Positions 25,342 through 38,367 of a stretch of DNA of 64,000 bases are shown in pieces. The notes beneath the pieces were generated by a model. The model had not been told where the DNA came from, did no database searches, and saw nothing but the letters and a program-made list of their open reading frames with translations. Numbering within the stretch: the stretch's first letter is position 1; each line of letters starts with the position of its first letter. The translations under genes and the position numbers were made by a program. The stretch comes from Sisyra terminalis (Eukaryota > Arthropoda > Insecta > Neuroptera > Sisyridae). The stretch is from positions 15,996,001 through 16,060,000 of the forward strand of contig OY292280.1 in NCBI GenBank assembly GCA_958496175.1, written 5' to 3'.

Positions 25342-28300
25342 CATCGTTCTAGACATTGTTGCGAACCCGAAACTGCCTTTGGTTCGAAAATCATCCCTTA
25401 TATAACGAAGGTACATGCAATTGTTGAAGAAGCCACATTCGTCTCTCCCTCTTAGTGGGAAGTGTTCATCCCTTAAACTGCCTGTTCATCCCTTAAACAT
25501 GGTTTGTTTGGGGAAAAATTTTCACAGCACGTACAGATGGACTTATACATTCGATTGGCACCCCAAAAAAATTTTTTTTTTATTTGACGATTTTCGAGAA
25601 AATCAACGATGGTTAACCCATGGATTTTTTTGATGAAAAAACTTTTTGTTTCGAAATCGAAAAATATTATTATATCATCGTTCTAGACATTGTTGCGAAC
25701 CCGAAACTGCCTTTGGTTCGAAAATCATCCCTTATATAACGAAGGTACATGCTATTGTTGAAGAAGCCACATTCGTCTCTACCTCTTAGTGGGAAGTGTT
25801 CATCCCTTAAACTGCCTGTTCATCCCTTAAACATGGTTTGTTTGGGGAAAAATTTGCACAGCACGTACAGATGGACTTATACATTCGATTGGCACCCTTA
25901 AAAAATTTTTTTTTTATTTGACGATTTTCGAGAAAATCAACGATGGTTAACCCAAGGATTTTTTTGATGAAAAAACTTTTTGTTTCGAAATCGAAAAATA
26001 TTATTATATCATCGTTCTAGACATTGTTGCGAACCCGAAACTGCCTTTGGTTCGAAAATCATCCCTTATATAACGAAGGTACATGCAATTGTTGAAGAAG
26101 CCACATTCGTCTCTCCCTCTTAGTGGGAAGTGTTCATCCCTTAAACTGCCTGTTCATCCCTTAAACATGGTTTGTTTGGGGAAAAATTTTCACAGCACGT
26201 ACAGATGGACTTATACATTCGATTGGCACCCTTAAAAATTTTTTTTTTTATTTGACGATTTTCGAGAAAGTCAACGATGGTTAACCCATGGATTTTTTTG
26301 ATGAAAAAACTTTTTGTTTCGAAATCGAAAAATATTATTATATCATCGTTCTAGACATTGTTGCGAACCCGAAACTGCCTTTGGTTCGAAAATCATCCCT
26401 TATATAACGAAGGTACATGCAATTGTTGAACAAGCCACATTCGTCTCTCCCTCTTAGTGGGAAGTGTTCATCCCTTAAACTGCCTGTTCATCCCTTAAAC
26501 GAGGTTTGTTTGGGGAAAAATTTGCACAGCACGTACAGATGGACTTATACATTCGATTGGCACCCTTAAAAAATTTTTTTTTTATTTGACGGTTTTCGAG
26601 AAAATCAACGATGGTTAACCCATGGATTTTTTTGATGAAAAAACTTTTTGATTCGAAATCGAAAAATATTATTATTTCATCGTTCTAGACATTGTTGCGA
26701 ACCCGAAACTGCCTTTGGTTCGAAAATCATCCCTTATATAACGAAGGTACATGCAATTGTTGAAGAAGCCACATTCGTCTCTCCCTCTTAGTGGGAAGTG
26801 TTCATCCCTTAAACTGCCTGTTCATCCCTTAAACATGGTTTGTTTGGGGAAAAATTTGCACAGCACGTACAGATGGACTTATACATTCGATTGGCACCCT
26901 TAAATTTTTTTTTTTTTATTTGACGATTTTCGAGAAAATCAACGATGGTTAACCCATGGATTTTTTTGATGAAAAAGCTTTTTGTTTCGAAATCGAAAAA
27001 TAATATTATTTCATCGTTCTAGACATTGTTGCGAACCCGAAACTGCCTTTGGTTCGAAAATCATCCCTTATATAACGAAGGTACATGCAATTGTTGAAGA
27101 AGCCACATTCGTCTCTCCCTCTTAGTGGGAAGTGTTCATCCCTTAAACTGCCTGTTCATCCCTTAAACATGGTTTGTTTGGGGAAAAATTTGCACAGCAC
27201 GTACAGATGGACTTATACATTCGATTGGCACCCTTAAATTTTTTTTTTTTTATTTGACGATTTTCGAGAAAATCAACGATGGTTAACCCATGGATTTTTT
27301 TGATGAAAAAACTTTTTGTTTCGAAATCAAAAAATATTATTATATCATCGTTCTAGACATTGTTGCGAACCCGAAACTGCCTTTGGTTCGAAAATCATCC
27401 CTTATATAACGAAGGTACATGCAATTGTTGAAGAAGCCACATTCGTCTCTCCCTCTTAGAGGGAAGTGTTCATCCATTAAACTGCCTGTTCATCCCTTAA
27501 ACGAGGTTTGTTTGGGGAAAAATTTGCACAGCACGTACAGATGGACTTATACTTTCGATTGGCACCCTTAAAAAATTTTTTTTTTATTTGACGATTTTCG
27601 AGAAAATCAACGATGGTTAACCCATGGATTTTTTTGATGAAAAAACTATTTGTTTCGAAATCGAAAAATATTATTATTTCATCGTTCTAGACATTGTTGC
27701 GAACCCGAAACTGCCTTTGGTTCGAAAATCATCCCTTATATAACGAAGGTACATGCAATTGTTGAAGAAGCCACATTCGTCTCTCCCTCTTAGAGGGAAG
27801 TGTTCATCCCTTAAACTGCCTGTTCATCCCTTAAACGAGGTTTGTTTGGGGAAAAATTTGCACAGCACGTACAGATGGACTTATACATTCGATTGGCACC
27901 CTTAAAAAATTTTTTTTTTATTTGACGATTTTCGAGAAAATCAACGATGGTTAACCCATGGATTTTTTGGATGAAAAAACTTTTTGTTTCGAAATCGAAA
28001 AATATTATTATATCATCGTTCTAGACATTGTTGCGAACCCGAAACTGCCTTTGGTTCGAAAATCATCCCCTATATAACGAAGGTACATGCAATTGTTGAA
28101 GAAGCCACATTCGTCTCTCCCTCTTAGTGGGAAGTGTTCATCCCTTAAACTGCCTGTTCATCCCTTAAACGAGGTTTGTTTGGGGAAAAATTTGCACAGC
28201 ACGTACAGATGGACTTATACATTCGATTGGCACCCTTAAAAAATTTTTTTTTTATTTGACGATTTTCGAGAAAATCAACGATGGTTAACCCATGGATTTT

Positions 28301-28347
28301 TTTGATGAAAAAACTTTTTGTTTCGAAATCGAAAAATATTATTATTT
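25342..28347 (+). repeat. 15-unit HOR, truncated copy 4 (units 4 to about 12)
   Basis: The unit at 25342 is a chimera. It has TTTTCACAGC like the preceding tetramer and then CCCCAAA like HOR unit 4. Units 25676, 26010, 26344, 26678, 27012, 27346 and 27680 carry the marks of HOR units 5-11 in order (ACCCAAGG; GAAAGTCAAC; GAACAAGCC and TTTGATTCG; AAATTT with AAAAAGC; AAATCAAAAAA; CATCCATTAAAC; GGATG). Unit 28014 resembles unit 12 but has ACATTCG and a private CATCCCCTATAT. Units 1-3 and 13-15 are missing. Confidence 0.88.
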
Positions 28348-29683
28348 CATCGTTCTAGACATTGTTGCGAACCCGAAACTGCCTTTGGTTCGAAAATCAT
28401 CCCTTATATAACGAAGGTACATGCAATTGTTGAAGAAGCCACATTCGCCTCTCCCTCTTAGTGGGAAGTGTTCATCCCTTAAACTGCCTGTTCATCCCTT
28501 AAACATGGTTTGTTTGGGGAAAAATTTGCACAGCACGTACAGATGGACTTATACATTCGATTGGCACCCTTAAATTTTTTTTTTTTTATTTGACGATTTT
28601 CGAGAAAATCAACGATGGTTAACCCATGGATTTTTTTGATGAAAAAGCTTTTTGTTTCGAAATCGAAAAATAATATTATTTCATCGTTCTAGACATTGTT
28701 GCGAACCCGAAACTGCCTTTGGTTCGAAAATCATCCCTTATATAACGAAGGTACATGCAATTGTTGAAGAAGCCACATTCGTCTCTCCCTCTTAGTGGGA
28801 AGTGTTCATCCCTTAAACTGCCTGTTCATCCCTTAAACATGGTTTGTTTGGGGAAAAATTTGCACAGCTCGTACAGATGGACTTATACATTCGATTGGCA
28901 CCCTTAAAAAATTTTTTTTTTATTTGACGATTTTGGAGAAAATCTACGATGGTTAACCCATGGATTTTTTTGATGAAAAAACTTTTTGTTTCGAAATCAA
29001 AAAATATTATTATATCATCGTTCTAGACATTGTTGCGAACCCGAAACTGCCTTTGGTTCGAAAATCATCCCTTATATAACGAAGGTACATGCAATTGTTG
29101 AAGAAGCCACATTCGTCTCTCCCTCTTAGAGGGAAGTGTTCATCCCTTAAACTGCCTGTTCATCCCTTAAACGAGGTTTGTTTGGGGAAAAATTTGCACA
29201 GCACGTACAGATGGACTTATACTTTCGATTGGCACCCTTAAAAAATTTTTTTTTTATTTGACGATTTTCGAGAAAATCAACGATGGTTAACCCATGGATT
29301 TTTTTGATGAAAAAACTATTTGTTTCGAAATCGAAAAATATTATTATTTCATCGTTCTAGACATTGTTGCGAACCCGAAACTGCCTTTGGTTCGAAAATC
29401 ATCCCTTATATAACGAAGGTACATGCAATTGTTGAAGAAGCCACATTCGTCTCTCCCTCTTAGAGGGAAGTGTTCATCCCTTAAACTGCCTGTTCATCCC
29501 TTAAACGAGGTTTGTTTGGGGAAAAATTTGCACAGCACGTACTGATGGACTTATACATTCGATTGGCACCCTTAAAAAATTTTTTTTTTATTTGACGATT
29601 TTCGAGAAAATCAACGATGGTTAACCCATGGATTTTTTGGATGAAAAAACTTTTTGTTTCGAAATCGAAAAATATTATTATAT
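28348..29683 (+). repeat. Tetramer block, second copy (first at 1339-2673)
   Basis: Units at 28348, 28682, 29016 and 29350 pair with 1339, 1672, 2006 and 2340. Unit 28682 shares the rare marks CAGCTCGTAC and TTTTGGAGAAAATCTACG with 1672. Private differences include TTCGCCTCTCC in 28348, and GTACTGATGG and GGATG in 29350. The two copies are 27 kb apart with the 15-unit HOR blocks between them. Confidence 0.85.
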
Positions 29684-32021
29684 CATCGTTCTAGACATTG
29701 TTGCGAACCCGAAACAGCCTTTGGATCGAAAATCATCCCTTATATAACGAAGGTACATGCAATTGTTGAAGAAGCCACATTCGTCTCTCCCTCTTAGTGG
29801 GAAGTGTTCATCCCTTAAACTGTCTGTTCATCCCTTAAACGAGGTTTGTTTGGGGAAAAATTTGCACAGCACGTACAGATGGACTTATACTTTCGATTGG
29901 CACCCTTAAAAAATTTTTTTTTTATTTGACGATTTTCGAGAAAATCAACGATGGTTAACCCATGGATTTTTTTGATGAAAAAACTTTTTGTTTCGAAATC
30001 GAAAAATATTATTATATCATCGTTCTAGACATTGTTGCGAACCCGAAACAGCCTTTGGATCGAAAATCATCCCTTATATAACGAAGGTACATGCAATTGT
30101 TGAAGAAGCCACATTCGTCTCTCCCTCTTAGTGGGAAGTGTTCATCCCTTAAACTGCCTGTTCATCCCTTAAACATGGTTTGTTTGGGGAAAAATTTGCA
30201 CAGCACGTACAGATGGACTTATACATTCGATTAGCACCCTTAAAAAATTTTTTTTTTATTTGACGATTTTCGAGAAAATCAACGATGGTTAACCCATGGA
30301 TTTTTTTGATGAAAAAACTTTTTGTTTCGAAATCGAATAATATTATTATATCATCGTTCTAGACATTGTTGCGAACCCGAAACAGCCTTTGGTTCGAAAA
30401 TCATCCCTTATATAACGAAGGTACATGCAATTGTTGAAGAAGCCACATTCGTCTCTCCCTCTTAGTGGGAAGTGTTCATCCCTTAAACTGTCTGTTCATC
30501 CCTTAAACGAGGTTTGTTTGGGGAAAAATTTGCACAGCACGTACAGATGGACTTATACTTTCGATTGGCACCCTTAAAAAATTTTTTTTTTATTTGACGA
30601 TTTTCGAGAAAATCAACGATGGTTAACCCATGGATTTTTTTGATGAAAAAACTTTTTGTTTCGAAATCGAATAATATTATTATATCATCGTTCTAGACAT
30701 TGTTGCGAACCCGAAACAGCCTTTGGTTCGAAAATCATCCCTTATATAACGATGGTACATGCAATTGTTGAAGAAGCCACATTCGTCTCTCCCTTTTAGT
30801 GGGAAGTGTTCATCCCTTAAACTGCCTGTTCATCCCTTAAACGAGGTTTGTTTGGGGAAAAATTTGCACAGCACGTACAGATGGACTTATACATTCGATT
30901 GGCTCCCTTAAAAATTTTTTTTTTTATTTGACGATTTTCGAGAAAATCAACGATGGTTAACCCATGGATTTTTTGGATGAAAAAACTTTTTGTTTCGAAA
31001 TCGAAAAATATTATTATATCATCGTTCTAGACATTGTTGCGAACCCGAAACAGCCTTTGGATCGAAAATCATCCCTTATATAACGAAGGTACATGCAATT
31101 GTTGAAGAAGCCACATTCGTCTCTCCCTCTTAGTGGGAAGTGTTCATCCCTTAAACTGTCTGTTCATCCCTTAAACGAGGTTTGTTTGGGGAAAAATTTG
31201 CACAGCACGTACAGATGGACTTATACTTTCGATTGGCACCCTTAAAAAATTTTTTTTTTATTTGACGATTTTCGAGAAAATCAACGATGGTTAACCCATG
31301 GATTTTTTTGATGAAAAAACTTTTTGTTTCGAAATCGAAAAATATTATTATATCATCGTTCTAGACATTGTTGCGAACCCGAAACAGCCTTTGGATCGAA
31401 AATCATCCCTTATATAACGAAGGTACATGCAATTGTTGAAGATGCCACATTCGTCTCTCCCTCTTAGTGGGAAGTGTTCATCTCTTAAACTGCCTGTTCA
31501 TCCCTTAAACATGGTTTGTTTGAGGAAAAATTTGCACAGCACGTACAGATGGACTTATACATTCGATTAGCACCCTTAAAAAATTTTTTTTTTATTTGAC
31601 GATTTTCGAGAAAATCAACGATGGTTAACCCATGGATTTTTTTGATGAAAAAACTTTTTGTTTCGAAATCGAATAATATTATTATATCATCGTTCTAGAC
31701 ATTGTTGCGAACCCGAAACAGCCTTTGGTTCGAAAATCATCCCTTATATAACGAAGGTACATGCAATTGTTGAAGAAGCCACATTCGTCTCTCCCTCTTA
31801 GTGGGAAGTGTTCATCCCTTAAACTGTCTGTTCATCCCTTAAACGAGGTTTGTTTGGGGAAAAATTTGCACAGCACGTACAGATGGACTTATACTTTCGA
31901 TTGGCACCCTTAAAAAATTTTTTTTTTATTTGACGATTTTCGAGAAAATCAACGATGGTTAACCCATGGATTTTTTTGATGAAAAAACTTTTTGTTTCGA
32001 AATCGAAAAATATTATTATAT
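29684..32021 (+). repeat. Tetramer HOR (1336 bp), one full and one partial copy
   Basis: Units 29684, 30018 and 30352 recur as 31020, 31354 and 31688. Marks are CAGCCTTTGGATCG with CTGTCTG, then GATTAGCACC with GAATAATATT, then CAGCCTTTGGTTCG with CTGTCTG. The unit at 30686 (ACGATGGTAC, GGCTCCCTT, GGATG) closes the first copy and has no partner. Unit 31354 has gained private changes (GAAGATGCC, TTTGAGGAAAA). From here on units are more diverged than in the 15-unit HOR. Confidence 0.85.
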
Positions 32022-33357
32022 CATCGTTCTAGACATTGTTGCGAACCCTAAACAGCCTTTGGATCGAAAATCATCCCTTATATAACGAAGGTACATGCAA
32101 TTGTTGAAGAAGCCACATTCGTCTCTCCCTCTTAGTGGGAAGTGTTCATCCCTTAAACTGCCTGTTCATCCCTTAAACATGGTTTGTTTGGGTTAAAATT
32201 TGCACAGCACGTACAGATGGACTTATACATTCGATTGGCACCCTTAAAAAATTTTTTTTTTATTTGACGATTTTCGAGAAAATCAACGATGGTTAACCCA
32301 TGGATTTTTTTGATGAAAAAACTTTTTGTTTCGAAATCGAAAAATATTATTATTTCATCGTTCTAGACATTGTTGCGAACCCGAAACTGCCTTTAGTTCG
32401 AAAATCATCCCTTATATAACGAAGGTACATGCAATTGTTGAAGAAGCCACATTCGTCTCTCCCTCTTAGAGGGAAGTGTTCATCCCTTAAACTGCCTGTT
32501 CATCCCTTAAACATGGTTTGTTTGGGTTAAAATTTGCACAGCACGTACAGATGGACTTATACATTCGATTGGCACCCTTAAAATTTTTTTTTTTTATTTG
32601 ACGATTTTCGAGAAAATCAACGATGGTTAACCCATGGATTTTTTTGATGAAAAAACTTTTTGTTTCGAAATCGAAAAATATTATTATATCATCGTTCTAG
32701 ACATTGTTGCGAACCCTAAACAGCCTTTGGATCGAAAATCATCCCTTATATAACGAAGGTACATGCAATTGTTGAAGAAGCCACATTCGTCTCTCCCTCT
32801 TAGTGGGAAGTGTTCATCCCTTAAACTGCCTGTTCATCCCATAAACATGGTGTGTTTGGGGAAAAATTTGCACAGCACGTACAGATGGACTTATACATTC
32901 GATTGGCACCCTTAAAAAATTTTTTTTTTTTTTGACGATTTTCGAGAAAATCAACGATGGTGAACCCATGGATTTTTTTGATGAAAAAACTTTTTGTTTC
33001 GAAATCGAAAAATATTATTATATCATCGTTCTAGACATTGTTGCGAACCCGAAACTGCCATTGGATCGAAAATCATCCCTTATATAACGAAGGTACTTGC
33101 AATTGTTGAAGAAGCCACATTCGTCTCTCCCTCTTAGTGGGAAGTGTTCATCCCTTAAACTGCCTGTTCATCCCATAAACATGGTTTGTTTGGGGAAAAA
33201 TTTGCACAGCACGTACAGATGGACTTATACATTCGATTGGCACCCCTAAAAAATTTTTTTTTTATTTGACGATTTTCGAGAAAATCAACGATGGTGAACC
33301 CATGGATTTTTTTGATGAAAAAACTTTTTGTTTCGAAATCGAAAAATATTATTATAT
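32022..33357 (+). repeat. Four heterogeneous units, no local HOR seen
   Basis: Units 32022 and 32690 share AACCCTAAACAGCC. Units 32022 and 32356 share TTTGGGTTAAAATTT. Units 32690 and 33024 share ATGGTGAACCC and CATCCCATAAAC. The marks overlap pairwise, as if each unit were a patchwork of its neighbours. I see no repeated multi-unit pattern and nothing but satellite here. Confidence 0.75.
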
Positions 33358-36300
33358 CATCGTTCTAGACATTGTTGCGAACCCGAAACTGCCTTTGGTT
33401 CGAAAATCATCCCTTATATAACGAAGGTACTTGCAATTGTTGAAGAAGCCACATTCGTCTCTCCCTCTTAGTGGGAAGTGTTCATCCCTTAAACTGCCTG
33501 TTCATCCCATAAACATGGTTTGTTTGGGGAAAAATTTGCACAGCACGTACAGATGGACTTATACATTCGATTGGCACCCCTAAAAAAATTTTTTTTTATT
33601 TGACGATTTTCGAGAAAATCAACGATGGTTAACCCATGGATTTTTTTGATGAAAAAACTTTTTGTTTCGAAATCGAAAAATATTATTATATCATCGTTCT
33701 AGACATTGTTGCGAACCCGAAACTGCCTTTGGTTCGAAAATCATCCCTTATATAACGAAGGTACTTGCAATTGTTGAAGAAGCCACATTCGTCTCTCCCT
33801 CTTAGTGGGAAGTGTTCATCCCTTAAACTGCCTGTTCATCCCATAAACATGGTTTGTTTGGGGAAAAATTTGCACAGCACGTACAGATGGACTTATACAT
33901 TCGATTGGCACCCATAAAAAATTTTTTTCTTATTTGACGATTTTCGAGAAAATCAACGATGGTTAACCCATGGATTTTTTGGATGAAAACACTTTTTGTT
34001 TCGAAATCGAAAAATATTATTATATCATCGTTCTAGACATTGTTGCGAACCCGAAACTGCCTTTGGTTCGAAAATCATCCCTTATATAACGAAGGTACAT
34101 GCAATTGTTGAAGAAGCCACATTCGTCTCTCCCTCTTAGTGGGAAGTGTTCATCCCTTAAACTGCCTGTTCATCCCTTAAACATGGTTTGTCTGGGGAAA
34201 AATTTGCACAGCACGTACAGATGGACTTATACATTCGATTGGCACCCTTAAAAAATTTTTTTTTTATTTGACGATTTTCGAGAAAATCAACGATGGTTAA
34301 CCCATGGATTTTTTTGATGAAAAAACTTTTTGTTTCGAAATCGAAAAATATTATTATATCATCGTTCTAGACATTGTTGCGAACCCGAAACTGCCTTTGG
34401 TTCGAAAATCATCCCTTATATAACGAAGGTACATGCAATTGTTGAAGAAGCCACATTCGTCTCTCCCTCTTAGTGGGAAGTGTTCATCCCTTAAACTGCC
34501 TGTTCATCCCTTAAACATGGTTTGTCTGGGGAAAAATTTGCACAGCACGTACAGATGGACTTATACATTCGATTGGCACCCTTAAAAAATTTTTTTTTTA
34601 TTTGACGATTTTCGAGAAAATCAACGATGGTTAACCCATGGATTTTTTTGATGAAAAAACTTTTTGTTTCGAAATCGAAAAATATTATTATATCATCGTT
34701 CTAGACATTGTTGCGAACCCGAAACTGCCTTTGGTTCGAAAATCATCCCTTATATAACGAAGGTACATGCAATTGTTGAAGAAGCCACATTCGTCTCTCC
34801 CTCTTAGTGGGAAGTGTTCATCCCTTAAACTGCCTGTTCATCCCTTAAACATGGTTTGTTTGGGGAAAAATTTGCACAGCACGTACAGATGGACTTATAC
34901 ATTCGATTGGCACCCTTAAAAAATATTTTTTTTATTTGACGATTTTCGAGAAAATCAACGATGGTTAACCCATGGATTTTTTTGATGAAAAATCTTTTTG
35001 TTTCGAAATCGAAAAATATTATTATATCATCGTTCTAGACATTGTTGCGAACCCGAAACTGCCTTTGGTTCGAAAATCATCCCTTATATAACGAAGGTAC
35101 TTGCAATTGTTGAAGAAGCCACATTCGTCTCTCCCTCTTTGAGGGAAGTGTTCATCCCTTAAACTGCCTGTTCATCCCTTAAACGAGGTTTGTTTGGGGA
35201 AAAATTTGCACAGCACGTACAGATGGACTTATACTTTCGATTGGCACCCTTAAAAAAATTTTTTTTTATTTGACGATTTTCGAGAAAATCAACGATGGTT
35301 AACCCATGGATTTTTTTGATGAAAAATCTTTTTGTTTCGAAATCGAAAAATATTATTATATCATCGTTCTAGACATTGTTGCGAACCCGAAACTGCCTTT
35401 GGTTCGAAAATCATCCCTTATATAACGAAGGTACCTGCAATTGTTGAAGAAGCCACATTCGTCTCTCCCTCTTTGAGGGAAGTGTTCATCCCTTAAACTG
35501 CCTGTTCATCCCTTAAACGAGGTTTGTTTGGGGAAAAATTTGCACAGCACGTACAGATGGACTTATACTTTCGATTGGCACCCTTAAAAAATTTTTTTTT
35601 TATTTGACGATTTTCGAGAAAATCAACGATGGTATACCCATGGATTTTTTTGATGAAAAAACTTTTTGTTTCGAAATCGAAAAATATTATTATATCATCG
35701 TTCTAGACATTGTTGCGAACCCGAAACTGCCTTTGGTTCGAAAATCATCCCATATATAACGAAGGTACTTGCAATTGTTGAAGAAGCCACATTCGTCTCT
35801 CCCTCTTAGTGGGAAGTGTTCATCCCTTAAACTGCCTGTTCATCCCTTAAATATGGTTTGTTTGGGGAAAAATTTGCACAGCACGTACAGATGGACTTTT
35901 ACATTCGATTAGCACCCTTAAAAAATTTTTTTTTTATTTGACGATTTTCGAGAAAATCAACGATGGTTAACCCATGGATTTTTTTGATGAAAAAACTTTT
36001 TGTTTCGAAATCGAAAAATATTATTATTTCATTGTTCTAGACATTGTTGCGAACCCGAAACTGCCTTTGGTTCGAAAATCATCCCTTATATAACGAAGGT
36101 ACATGCAATTGTTGAAGAAGCCACAATCGTCTCTCCCTCTTAGTGGGAAGTGTTCATCCCTTAAACTGCCTGTTTATCCCATAAACATGGTTTGTTTGGG
36201 GAAAAATTTGCACAGCACGTACAGATGGACTTATACATTCGATTGGCACCCCTAAAAAATTTTTTTTTTATTTGACGATTTTCGAGAAAATCAACGATGG

Positions 36301-38367
36301 TTAACCCATGGATTTTTTTGATGAAAAAACTTTTTGTTTCGAAATCGAAAAATATTATTATATCATCGTTCTAGACATTGTTGCGAACCCGAAACTGCCT
36401 TTGGTTCGAAAATCATCCCTTATATAACGAAGGTACTTGCAATTGTTGAAGAAGCCACATTCGTCTCTCCCTCTTAGTGGGAAGTGTTCATCCCTTAAAC
36501 TGCCTGTTCATCCCATAAACATGGTTTGTTTGGGGAAAAATTTGCACAGCACGTACAGATGGACTTATACATTCGATTGGCACCCATAAAAATTTTTTTT
36601 CTTATTTGACGATTTTCGAGAAAATCAACGATGGTTAACCCATGGATTTTTTGGATGAAAACACTTTTTGTTTCGAAATCGAAAAATATTATTATATCAT
36701 CGTTCTAGACATTGTTGCGAACCCGAAACTGCCTTTGGTTCGAAAATCATCCCTTATATAACGAAGGTACATGCAATTGTTGAAGAAGCCACATTCGTCT
36801 CTCCCTCTTAGTGGGAAGTGTTCATCCCTTAAACTGCCTGTTCATCCCTTAAACATGGTTTGTCTGGGGAAAAATTTGCACAGCACGTACAGATGGACTT
36901 ATACATTCGATTGGCACCCTTAAAAAATTTTTTTTTTATTTGACGATTTTCGAGAAAATCAACGATGGTTAACCCATGGATTTTTTTGATGAAAAAACTT
37001 TTTGTTTCGAAATCGAAAAATATTATTATATCATCGTTCTAGACATTGTTGCGAACCCGAAACTGCCTTTGGTTCGAAAATCATCCCTTATATAACGAAG
37101 GTACTTGCAATTGTTGAAGAAGCCACATTCGTCTCTCCCTCTTAGTGGGAAGTGTTCATCCCTTAAACTGCCTGTTCATCCCATAAACATGGTTTGTTTG
37201 GGGAAAAATTTGCACAGCACGTACAGATGGACTTATACATTCGATTGGCACCCCTAAAAAAATTTTTTTTTATTTGACGATTTTCGAGAAAATCAACGAT
37301 GGTTAACCCATGGATTTTTTTGATGAAAAAACTTTTTGTTTCGAAATCGAAAAATATTATTATATCATCGTTCTAGACATTGTTGCGAACCCGAAACTGC
37401 CTTTGGTTCGAAAATCATCCCTTATATAACGAAGGTACTTGCAATTGTTGAAGAAGCCACATTCGTCTCTCCCTCTTAGTGGGAAGTGTTCATCCCTTAA
37501 ACTGCCTGTTCATCCCATAAACATGGTTTGTTTGGGGAAAAATTTGCACAGCACGTACAGATGGACTTATACATTCGATTGGCACCCCTAAAAAAATTTT
37601 TTTTTATTTGACGATTTTCGAGAAAATCAACGATGGTTAACCCATGGATTTTTTTGATGAAAAAACTTTTTGTTTCGAAATCGAAAAATATTATTATATC
37701 ATCGTTCTAGACATTGTTGCGAACCCGAAACTGCCTTTGGTTCGAAAATCATCCCTTATATAACGAAGGTACTTGCAATTGTTGAAGAAGCCACATTCGT
37801 CTCTCCCTCTTAGTGGGAAGTGTTCATCCCTTAAACTGCCTGTTCATCCCATAAACATGGTTTGTTTGGGGAAAAATTTGCACAGCACGTACAGATGGAC
37901 TTATACATTCGATTGGCACCCATAAAAAATTTTTTTCTTATTTGACGATTTTCGAGAAAATCAACGATGGTTAACCCATGGATTTTTTGGATGAAAACAC
38001 TTTTTGTTTCGAAATCGAAAAATATTATTATATCATCGTTCTAGACATTGTTGCGAACCCGAAACTGCCTTTGGTTCGAAAATCATCCCTTATATAACGA
38101 AGGTACATGCAATTGTTGAAGAAGCCACATTCGTCTCTCCCTCTTAGTGGGAAGTGTTCATCCCTTAAACTGCCTGTTCATCCCTTAAACATGGTTTGTC
38201 TGGGGAAAAATTTGCACAGCACGTACAGATGGACTTATACATTCGATTGGCACCCTTAAAAAATTTTTTTTTTATTTGACGATTTTCGAGAAAATCAACG
38301 ATGGTTAACCCATGGATTTTTTTGATGAAAAAACTTTTTGTTTCGAAATCGAAAAATATTATTATAT
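33358..38367 (+). repeat. HOR region built on CCCATAAAC and TTTGTCTGGGG units
   Basis: The series CCCCTAAA unit, CCCATAAA unit with GGATG and AAACACT, then TTTGTCTGGGG unit occurs at 33358-34359, and again at 37366-38367. A version whose first unit is a chimera lies at 36030-37031. The TTTGTCTGGGG unit is doubled at 34026 and 34360. Between them lie units with CTCTTTGAGGG (35028, 35362) and AAATATGG (35696). The unit at 36030 joins a CACAATCG head to a CCCATAAAC/CCCCTAAA tail, so it is a chimera. It follows a one-base change of CATCG to CATTG. Confidence 0.8.
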
